Assembly: GCA_964652155.1 (NCBI GenBank)
Contig: CAZZBK010000122.1
Span: 1-18,243 of the forward strand
Direction: 5' to 3'
Length of the DNA stretch: 18,243 nucleotides
Source: CAZZBK01 sp964652155
GTDB taxonomy: Bacteria; Planctomycetota; Planctomycetia; Pirellulales; PNKZ01
The translations under genes were made by a program, and so were the position numbers. Below the pieces are notes generated by a model that was given only the letters and a program-made list of their open reading frames with translations, had not been told where the DNA came from and searched no databases. Positions 1 through 6,547 of this stretch are shown piece by piece. Every line of letters starts with the position of its first letter. The first letter of the stretch is position 1.

Positions 1-721
1 TGCCGGCCAGCAGCGTCGCGGTGCCCGCCGACAGGTCGAACACAACCTGCTGAGTTGCCCCATTGAAGCTAGAATATAGCTTCATCGACGCCCGCGTCCG
101 ACCCGTGCCCGGCTTGATCCAGCGCGAGAATGTGTGCGGCGTGGTCGCGGCGGGAGCGATGTTCTGGTAGACGTAGTGCCCGCCGTCCTGCGTGTCCTCG
201 ACGAGCTCGTCGGCGGTCGTCGTGCCGTCGTGACCGATAGCGGCGTTACTGTTGACGGTGCCGCGGGAAATCAGCTGGCTGCCGGCGGCGAGCGAGTTGA
301 GGTACAGGTTCGTGGCGGCCGGCTCGAAACGGGCACCTCTCGGGACACCAGTGGCGGGGTCATGGCTGTATCGGATCTCGCCAGCCGCAAACGACTGGAA
401 ATAGCCGTCGACGCCGAGCGCCTGACCGGTCGTGGCGCGCGTGAATGTCACCAGATCGGTCGGCTTGCCCATCGCCGACTTGGAGCCGTCACGGCTCACC
501 ACCGCTGCTGATTGCGCGCGGAAATTGGCGGCCCAGCCCTCGTCGTCGCCGAGACGGCGCAGCGCGGCCGCGCCGGCAGCGACATCGATGATGTCCGCCT
601 CCTCTAACAACTCTGTCGCCACAGTCGCCGCGTCCGCCTTGGCGGCAAGCGCAGCCGACACGCTCGCTGCATAGGCCGGATCGACGGCTGCCGGAAGGGC
701 CGGCCAGGAATTCGCGCCCAT
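1..721 (-). CDS. Phage tail fibre/spike-like protein, N-terminal part (runs off the window edge)
   Basis: An open frame starts at ATG 719-721 and continues without a stop to base 1, giving 240 visible residues; the C-terminus lies outside the window. Residues 1-80 are Ala-rich and helical and may attach to the virion. Residues 91-143 carry a pattern I recognise from many phage fibre and spike proteins: VTFTRATTG, then a Gly-centred turn, then IRYSHDPATGVPRGARFEP followed by TNLYLNS. Residues 160-240 look like a beta-sandwich of the carbohydrate-binding type (FSRWIKPG, then alternating hydrophobic strands). The start lies 4 bases after the stop of the upstream gene, with a weak AAGGG upstream. 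Role in receptor binding is inferred from the motif and from its place at the end of the tail module. Confidence 0.75.
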   Translation of the reverse strand, partial: MGANSWPALPAAVDPAYAASVSAALAAKADAATVATELLEEADIIDVAAGAAALRRLGDDEGWAANFRAQSAAVVSRDGSKSAMGKPTDLVTFTRATTGQALGVDGYFQSFAAGEIRYSHDPATGVPRGARFEPAATNLYLNSLAAGSQLISRGTVNSNAAIGHDGTTTADELVEDTQDGGHYVYQNIAPAATTPHTFSRWIKPGTGRTRASMKLYSSFNGATQQVVFDLSAGTATLLAG

Positions 722-725
722 GTGA

Positions 726-1256
726 CTACCCTTTCGAGACGATGAGTTGAGCCGTGACGGCGGGTGAGGTCGACTGCGAACGGACCCAATAGGCTGCATC
801 ATTTGATGCGTCCCGCCATTGGTCGCCGGGCCTCAAGACGTGCCCGCCGAGAGAGCCGGCAGCCGGCTGCGATCCGAGCGACCACAGCGCCGGGAACCCG
901 CTCACGGCATCGAGCTCGACATAGGTGTCAGCGGCGGTCGCCACTTGCACCCATGCCGACGTGAGGTTGAATTGAGACGTCGTCCCTGCCGAGCCGGAGC
1001 CCGACCCGACATTGTCGCTGGTCACATAGGCAAATCCGCTGCCGAGTGCACGCAGCCAGACGTTTTCGATCACCGCGAACATCGGCATCACGTCGCGCGG
1101 ATTGAGGACGTGCCCAACAGTGCCGCTTGGCGCCGACGCGCTAAACGCGCGAAGCACTTGGCCACCCTCGCCCGCCTGAAGGAACCCCGTGTCCCCAGCG
1201 TCCAAGACCTTCGTCCATGTAGCTGAGAGGGCATATGTCGTCGTCGACTTGGCCAT
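726..1256 (-). CDS. Small phage structural protein with two related beta-rich halves
   Basis: This 176-residue protein begins at ATG 1254-1256 with GGGAG a few bases upstream, 9 bases after the preceding stop. I do not recognise a named family. It appears to be an internal duplication: residues 10-82 and 98-174 share the layout W-x-V, a Gly/Ala stretch, then GTVGHVLNPRD versus GSLGGHVLRPGDQ, then a segment ending VWLRAL versus YWVRSQ. The halves are joined by a flexible Gly/Ser linker at residues 84-95. Both halves look all-beta. There is no signal peptide or membrane segment. Position between a DUF4376 protein and a fibre/spike protein suggests a tail-tip or capsid decoration protein, which is inference only. 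Confidence 0.8.
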   Translation of the reverse strand: MAKSTTTYALSATWTKVLDAGDTGFLQAGEGGQVLRAFSASAPSGTVGHVLNPRDVMPMFAVIENVWLRALGSGFAYVTSDNVGSGSGSAGTTSQFNLTSAWVQVATAADTYVELDAVSGFPALWSLGSQPAAGSLGGHVLRPGDQWRDASNDAAYWVRSQSTSPAVTAQLIVSKG

Positions 1257-1265
1257 GGTGTCTCC

Positions 1266-1823
1266 CTAATAGGTCGGCCAGTGGCCGGATACGGTCATCT
1301 GCTCGAGTGTCGTGATCGTGCCGGCCGCGATCTCGTCGAGAACCGCAGCCTGCGCCGTGAAGCACGCCTGTACGTGCGCCTCGACAGCGAGTGACAGGGC
1401 GATGATCTGCGCCGCCGTCAGGCTGGTGCGGACATTGCCGACTTGCCAATCGCTGATAACGTAGCTGGCGTCCTCGCGCGCACGAACGTAGCCAGCCGTC
1501 AGGATGCCGCGCGTCTCCGAATCGGTCGGCACCAGAGACCCGGCGACGAGGACACCGGACGTCTGTTTGATCCATCTCAGAAAGCGCGCAGCCGCGGCCA
1601 GATCCAGCGCAGCATAAATTGGCATGGCATAGGGGCGGGTATCCGACTGATCTGCTGGCGGTGCCGGTCCGATCCGCTTCGGTTTTGGAGGGCTCCCCTC
1701 CGCGTCCAGCGGCTTCGGCCATGGCAACGCCACGACATCGGCGCCGTAGACCGCGGGGCGAATGCCCTGGACGTCGTCGTGCGTGGCGACAATGGCCCCA
1801 GCGCGACCGTAGAGCACCTGCAT
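1266..1823 (-). CDS. DUF4376-like tail fibre assembly-associated protein
   Basis: The protein has 185 residues and starts at ATG 1821-1823; a GAGG sequence 8-9 bases upstream lies inside the stop region of the preceding fibre gene, so the two are likely translationally coupled. Residues 1-65 are variable and Pro-rich. Residues 73-180 match the layout I know from DUF4376: a short helix, a buried Trp (SDWQVGN), then two long helices (LTAAQIIALSLAVEAHVQA and the AVLDEIAAGTITTLEQ region). DUF4376 domains are commonly found in small proteins directly after tail fibre genes and in fibre assembly factors. The place directly after the 489-residue fibre fits that role. A chaperone or a minor virion component are both possible. 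Confidence 0.72.
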   Translation of the reverse strand: MQVLYGRAGAIVATHDDVQGIRPAVYGADVVALPWPKPLDAEGSPPKPKRIGPAPPADQSDTRPYAMPIYAALDLAAAARFLRWIKQTSGVLVAGSLVPTDSETRGILTAGYVRAREDASYVISDWQVGNVRTSLTAAQIIALSLAVEAHVQACFTAQAAVLDEIAAGTITTLEQMTVSGHWPTY

Positions 1824-1833
1824 GCTGCGATCC

Positions 1834-3303
1834 TCACACGTGGTTGTAGGCGTTGCTGTTGCCGACAGAGTTGGCTGCCGGGGAATAGGTGCCCGTGCCG
1901 CCAGAGGAACTGGTCAACGTGTTATGCCCGCCATCCTCGGCGTAGCCGTTGAGCGTCGCGATCGTGCCAAACACAGTGCTCGGCGCATTGATGCGTCCGC
2001 GCCTGTTGTAGACGCCATAGTTCGCATGATGCAGGCTGCAGCCACCGGTGCCGAGCGAGACATGCGCGTCCTGCACGTCGATCCCGACGGTGCTGTGCCC
2101 GATCTCCATCTGGGGACCATGAAAGCTGCCACCGGCCGCATTGGTCGCGAGAATGCCACTCGCGCATCCGAAAATGCCCAAGTATCCGGACGAGCGCCGG
2201 AAAAAGCTGCCGGACAACGAGACACCCGCGACATCGCAGCTTGCCAACGAGAGATCGGCGCGCATCAGCATCGATGCACCCTCTGCAGCGGCGATGGCGG
2301 ACGAAACGCACCCCGTCGCCGACGTCGTCTGCAAGAACTGCATGAGCCCATCGCGCACGACGAAGCCGCTTGCGCCGCTCCCGTGCACGCTGCAGCCGGA
2401 CACCTGGCCACCGTTATTGAACACGATCAGGCCCGCCACGCCCGACAATGCCGTCCGGTCCGCCGTGAACAGGAGATCCTGCACCGTTGGTAGAGGCCCC
2501 GTGAACCCGAGCCAGCCATTGGCACCAGAGAACACCACCTCCGTTGCGTATCGCGCCCGGTGCAGGGCCGCGAGAGCCGTCCGGTCAGCCGATTGCGCAA
2601 CGCCCGTGACGAGCGCCGCTATGTCCGCTCGCGTTGGATAGGCGCCGGTCATGGTGGCGCCCTTGATCGTCAACCGATCGCACCAGGGCGAAGTCACAAC
2701 GATCGGGCTCGTGATCGCGGCCGTCGCCCCGGCTGCGAATTGCAGCGTCACGTAACCGTTGAGCCCGAAAAGGAGCCCATTGAACCACGCGATGGCATCC
2801 GCCAGCGTTGCGAAATCCTGTCCGCTGCCGATCGTTTTCGTGACGGACGACGTGATGAAGGACGTCGCGGGCCCGCCGAAATCCGTGATCCAGGCATCGA
2901 GCGTCGTATTGTAGACGGCGCGGTACGGAATACCCAGGACGATACGGCCGGCATCGATGCCACCGGTCGTCGCGTAGCGATCCCGCCACGCCTTGGCACC
3001 GGTGCCGTCGATGTTGAGGGTCGGATTGGCGCCGTTCGTGGCATGCGCGAAGAACGTGATCACCTGGCCCGAGCGCGGCGCTGCCCCATGTCCTGCGCTG
3101 CTCGTCACCGTATAAGCCGTCGTCGTCCCCCCGGATGTGCGGGTCGGGACCAGATCGAGCATCAACTCCTTGACGCGCGCCATGACGGTTCGCGAGGAGT
3201 TGTTCAGCGTGCTCGGGAGCTGGTTTTCCTGATAGTTTATGCCGCTGTCGGCTGCCCCGTTGTCGTTGGACGTGACCGACCAGTCCCAGATTGAGTTCCC
3301 CAC
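1834..3303 (-). CDS. Tail fibre/tailspike protein with predicted beta-helix
   Basis: This 489-residue protein starts at GTG 3301-3303, chosen because GAGGGG lies 6 bases upstream and the next residues read GNSIWDWSVTSNDNG, a common fibre N-terminus. Residues 1-50 (DWS...NY-E-Q-PSTLNNSSRTVMAR) match the virion-attachment segment of podovirus fibres. Residues 70-142 match a second frequent fibre module (FFAHATNGANPTLNIDGTG, then GIPYRAVYNTTLDAW). From about residue 153 (TKTIGSGQDFATLADAI) to about 450 the protein has short repeated strands rich in Gly, Ser, Val and Asn, like a pectin-lyase-type right-handed beta-helix as in tailspikes. It may bind or cleave surface glycan. I cannot identify catalytic residues, so enzymatic activity is open. 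Confidence 0.85.
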   Translation of the reverse strand: MGNSIWDWSVTSNDNGAADSGINYQENQLPSTLNNSSRTVMARVKELMLDLVPTRTSGGTTTAYTVTSSAGHGAAPRSGQVITFFAHATNGANPTLNIDGTGAKAWRDRYATTGGIDAGRIVLGIPYRAVYNTTLDAWITDFGGPATSFITSSVTKTIGSGQDFATLADAIAWFNGLLFGLNGYVTLQFAAGATAAITSPIVVTSPWCDRLTIKGATMTGAYPTRADIAALVTGVAQSADRTALAALHRARYATEVVFSGANGWLGFTGPLPTVQDLLFTADRTALSGVAGLIVFNNGGQVSGCSVHGSGASGFVVRDGLMQFLQTTSATGCVSSAIAAAEGASMLMRADLSLASCDVAGVSLSGSFFRRSSGYLGIFGCASGILATNAAGGSFHGPQMEIGHSTVGIDVQDAHVSLGTGGCSLHHANYGVYNRRGRINAPSTVFGTIATLNGYAEDGGHNTLTSSSGGTGTYSPAANSVGNSNAYNHV

Positions 3304-3306
3304 CGT

Positions 3307-3948
3307 CTACCCCTCGACCACGTAGACCTCACGGTCATCTGTCACCAGATCCTGCAATATGCCGAGCAACTCCGCATTCTCAGCAGCCAGTCGCGCGACC
3401 TCACTGCGCAGTCGCGCGCAATCCTCGCTTTCTGACGGCAGCGGCGCCGTTGCCTCGAGTGCGGGCGTTGCTGCGATGTCGGTCGCCGAGACGCGGTCAA
3501 GAACGGGGCGGGGTGACGCGTCTGCCGGCCGGCCGCCCCCAATCCTTGCCATCGGGCGGACATCGAGCGCCCGCGGCGTCACCTCGGCGTCGATCGTCAT
3601 GTTGGGCTGGTGCGTCAGCACGCATTCGTCATGCGCTGCAAAATTCCCGAATGCGCTGCGCACGATCACCGGCACCCGGTAGTAGCTCCCGCCATGCCCG
3701 ATCGGTCCAGTGATCCATGCCACGATGCGGTTGGTCTCAGCCCCTGGGCGCTCGATCACGAGCACGTCTCCGAGCTGCCAGGACGGCACCAGGCGATCGA
3801 GCATCGCGTCCTCGCTGTCCCGCGCGTTGATGTAGACGAATTTCGCCTTGCGCGGACTCGGCGCGTCGATGCGCACGCGCCCCGATCCAGGATCACCGTC
3901 TGTATGTCCGCCATCCCACGCCAACCGGAGCTCGGCAGGCGCCCCCAT
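3307..3948 (-). CDS. Phage structural protein with C-terminal coiled coil
   Basis: The 213-residue protein starts at ATG 3946-3948, overlapping the upstream stop as TGATG, with GGAG 8 bases upstream; a TTG one codon earlier is less likely. I do not recognise a named family. Residues 25-115 look like a compact beta domain (KFVYINARDSEDAMLDRL, then GDVLVIERPG and YYRVPVIVRSAFGNFAAHDE). Residues 130-175 are a Pro/Ala-rich linker. Residues 176-204 form a leucine-zipper-like helix (CARLRSEVARLAAENAELL), suited to dimer or trimer assembly. It stands directly before the fibre gene, so a fibre adaptor or short tail-tip protein is a reasonable inference. Confidence 0.75.
   Translation of the reverse strand: MGAPAELRLAWDGGHTDGDPGSGRVRIDAPSPRKAKFVYINARDSEDAMLDRLVPSWQLGDVLVIERPGAETNRIVAWITGPIGHGGSYYRVPVIVRSAFGNFAAHDECVLTHQPNMTIDAEVTPRALDVRPMARIGGGRPADASPRPVLDRVSATDIAATPALEATAPLPSESEDCARLRSEVARLAAENAELLGILQDLVTDDREVYVVEG
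3310..3315 (-). promoter_or_regulatory. Ribosome binding site of the tail fibre GTG start
   Basis: The minus strand reads GAGGGG, 6 bases before GTG 3301-3303. It overlaps the end of the upstream gene (stop at 3307-3309) and supports the non-ATG start of the fibre gene. Confidence 0.65.
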
Positions 3949-4151
3949 CAATAGCTCTCCACCGGCTCATCCTGAGCGGGACGCGGCTTCGCCTTTGTGC
4001 GGCCTATCTTTGGTGCCATCGTCTTTTTCGGCGGCATGATCGGTTTTGGCAAGATGCCCGTCGACGCCCCCTCAGCCCCGCTCGGCGAAAACTTTCCGGC
4101 CCTCATGCTGCCCATGATCCCCATCGTCGCCCTCGTACTGCTGCTGTCCAT
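3948..4151 (-). CDS. Small basic phage protein, unknown function
   Basis: The 67-residue protein starts at the only in-frame ATG (4149-4151) after an in-frame stop at 4170-4172. It ends in a TGATG overlap with the next gene, which supports its being real. It is rich in Met, Lys and Pro (PKPIMPPKKTMAPKIGRTKA) with a strong positive charge and no membrane segment. Podoviruses often carry small Lys/Pro-rich proteins near the ejection or fibre genes, but I cannot assign a family. The 47-base gap before it has no clear terminator and only a poor ribosome binding site, and the opposite strand is open too, so a chance frame is possible. Confidence 0.5.
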   Translation of the reverse strand: MDSSSTRATMGIMGSMRAGKFSPSGAEGASTGILPKPIMPPKKTMAPKIGRTKAKPRPAQDEPVESY

Positions 4152-4198
4152 GATGCTGCAGGCCGCCGGTCAGGCGCACCCATCGGCTTTGGCGCGGC

Positions 4199-6547
4199 TC
4201 ATTGCCCGCCCGTTGCAGAGCCAGCCGCCGACGATGCCCCGCGCGCGACAAGCGCCTGCTGCTCGCGAAGCGCCTCGGTGAAGCGTTGCATGCGGCTGGG
4301 CCCAACCAGCCCCTCGAGACGCGACAGTAGCATTGCTCGCTCACGCGGATCGGCAGTGAACAGGCGGTGCGCCACCGCCGACGCCGTGTCTGCGCCAATC
4401 CCAAACAGCCTGTTGAGGCTGGCCTCGACGGCACTCATGACCACTCCCGTAGCGCTCGGTCTGGTCGCAATCTGGCTCGTCAAGGCCTGCAGCTCCTCGA
4501 GCGCGCGATCATCCGCCATCCGCTCCGCCGTTTTGCTGTTCCCGAGCGTTGCGTCTCGGGTTGAGATCATGCTTTTTTCGCCTTGCAGGTAGCGCCCGAA
4601 CTTCTGCGCATTCCCAGCCCCCATATTCTGATTGCCGGCCGGTATGATCTCCTGAAGCATCTGCTCGATGCGAGGATTTTCGAACACCTGCGTGATGTCG
4701 GCCGTGCGTTTGTTGCGCCCGATCTGCTGCTCGAAGCTGTCGGACAGTCCGAGCCGAAACAAGCGGCGCTCGCCATCCGTGGCCAGCGCCCGGTACTGGT
4801 CGACACCAACCTCGCTGTTTTCACGGAACGCTTCGCGGCCGGCCCGCAATGCGTCCCGCATCGTCATGTTGTCGGCGTAGGCATTCCGCGCAGCGCGGTA
4901 CGCCGAGCCGACATTCGGCACTGCATCGACAGCCGACAGGATCTCGTTTTTGAACTCGGTCAGGACGCCACCCAAATAGCGGTTGCGCCCCACCGGGCTT
5001 TCCATCAGCTGCTCGATCTGACCGTCCAAAAACTGCTTGGCCTTATCTATCCTCTGGATGTTCCCGACAGGCCCGCTCTGTGCCGTAAACATACGCGTCG
5101 CGCGACGGATGGCGGCGGCAACCGGCGCCGGCTCATCAGCCATGCGGGCCGTCCATCTCTGAATGATGGGCTCCACCGTCCCCGCTAGGTCCACCCCTTG
5201 GCCGGCGCGGTAGGCCGCGTCATAGAGCTGCCTGGCTTCCTGGCGCGCACGCGTGACGATTGCCTGCTCTGTCTGGTGAGCCGTGCGGATGATGCTGGGA
5301 GTGCCCCCCGGGACATCGACGATAAGAGCCCGCCGCAAGGCATCCCGCACACGCTCATACTGCCCCATCGGGACGGCGCCGGGTGCCGCCTCGGTCATTG
5401 CTGCCCTGCTCGGCAGCCCGGGGATTTCCGGCATCGGGAGAGCATTCGTGCGGCCTGTCTGCCGCGTCAGCTGAAACCCGGTTGCAACGCCGCCGGCCTC
5501 CGGCTGCTGCCGCATGACGCTGCCGGCTAAGCGTGCCAGGCTCGGGTCAAGATCCGCCGGAGCCAGCACGTTCTGCGCCCGCCCCTGAGCACCGAACGAT
5601 ACGGCATCTTCCATCTCCGCAAGGCGATTTTGCAGCTGTCCGGGTGTTACCCCGGCCCGCTGCAACTGATCGGCAATCATTCGATCTGCAGCAGCTTCGG
5701 ACCCCGTCTGCCGCGGGCTCGAGGCGGACGCCTTGAGTGCGAACCTGTCGCGCAGATTTTCGAGCCCCTGCCCGGCCTTGGCGATGGTCGGCCCCAGTAG
5801 ATCCGCCCCCTTGCCCACAACGGCGGCTGCGCCTTCCACCAGCGGCGTCGCGACCCCGCCAACGGCACCACCGATGGCCGATTCCTTCAGCGCGTTTTGC
5901 AATCTCTGATCGAGGTCGCCCTCTGCCGATCCGGCGCCATGGGCTGCCCCGTAAGTGGCGCCTGCTGCGACACCCTGCGCCATACGCCCCGGCAACGTCG
6001 CAGCCGGCGCCATCTTCGCCAGAGGGCCTCCCACGGCCACGCCGAGCAGCCGATCGAGTGCACTCCCGCCGGCCTTCATGGCGGCACCGCCGCCTGCGAG
6101 CGCTCCAGCCACCTGGCCCGCTGTGCTCAACACCGGGCTTGACGCATCCAGCGCCTTATCCTTCGCACGCTGGTAGGCCAGCGTCTCGTCGTAGGGCGCC
6201 CCCACCCGGCCGCCGGTGACGGCATTCAGCGCTGCGTTCGTTGCCGCATTGGCCTCGTCGGCGAAGCTCCCGAGGAATGTCCCGCGCGCGATCGTGCGAA
6301 CCGTATCGTCGACACCCTTTGCCACGCCGCCCGCCGCAGCCTCGCGCTCGACAGTCGTGTCTGCCCATTTGGCCAGAGCGGCTTTCCGGAACTTTGCATC
6401 GAGCTTGGCGATGTCGGCGCGCACGTCTGGCTGAGGGCGTCCATAGTCCAGATACTGCACCGCCATCGCGCCGGCAATCTCATTACGCGCCGTGCCATCG
6501 GGGAACGTGATCACGGCTCCGTCCGGGCCTTCGACCTCGATCGGCAT
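4199..6547 (-). CDS. Probable DNA-ejection/internal virion protein (large)
   Basis: This protein has 782 residues from ATG 6545-6547, which overlaps the upstream stop as TGATG; a GTG one codon earlier is an alternative. Residues 2-20 (IEVEGPDGAVITFPDGTA) match an N-terminal motif common in large phage virion proteins. Residues 75-260 are strongly Gly/Ala-rich with many small-xxx-small patterns (AGQVAGALAGGGAAMKAGG, AIGGAVGGVATPLVEGAAA), a glycine-zipper-like region that could associate with membranes. Residues 270-780 are mainly helical and charged. No enzymatic motif is visible. Its size, its place after the nozzle and before the fibres, and its composition resemble the ejection proteins of short-tailed phages (P22 gp16/gp20 or T7 gp15/gp16 in role, not in sequence). 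The role is inferred. Confidence 0.7.
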   Translation of the reverse strand: MPIEVEGPDGAVITFPDGTARNEIAGAMAVQYLDYGRPQPDVRADIAKLDAKFRKAALAKWADTTVEREAAAGGVAKGVDDTVRTIARGTFLGSFADEANAATNAALNAVTGGRVGAPYDETLAYQRAKDKALDASSPVLSTAGQVAGALAGGGAAMKAGGSALDRLLGVAVGGPLAKMAPAATLPGRMAQGVAAGATYGAAHGAGSAEGDLDQRLQNALKESAIGGAVGGVATPLVEGAAAVVGKGADLLGPTIAKAGQGLENLRDRFALKASASSPRQTGSEAAADRMIADQLQRAGVTPGQLQNRLAEMEDAVSFGAQGRAQNVLAPADLDPSLARLAGSVMRQQPEAGGVATGFQLTRQTGRTNALPMPEIPGLPSRAAMTEAAPGAVPMGQYERVRDALRRALIVDVPGGTPSIIRTAHQTEQAIVTRARQEARQLYDAAYRAGQGVDLAGTVEPIIQRWTARMADEPAPVAAAIRRATRMFTAQSGPVGNIQRIDKAKQFLDGQIEQLMESPVGRNRYLGGVLTEFKNEILSAVDAVPNVGSAYRAARNAYADNMTMRDALRAGREAFRENSEVGVDQYRALATDGERRLFRLGLSDSFEQQIGRNKRTADITQVFENPRIEQMLQEIIPAGNQNMGAGNAQKFGRYLQGEKSMISTRDATLGNSKTAERMADDRALEELQALTSQIATRPSATGVVMSAVEASLNRLFGIGADTASAVAHRLFTADPRERAMLLSRLEGLVGPSRMQRFTEALREQQALVARGASSAAGSATGGQ

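Noticed and set aside
3997..4281. Plus-strand frame of 94 residues with a hydrophobic segment resembling a small membrane protein or holin
   Set aside because: It starts at GTG without a ribosome binding site, is antisense to a coupled operon and overlaps the end of the large ejection gene. The hydrophobicity is probably a by-product of the opposite strand's codon pattern.
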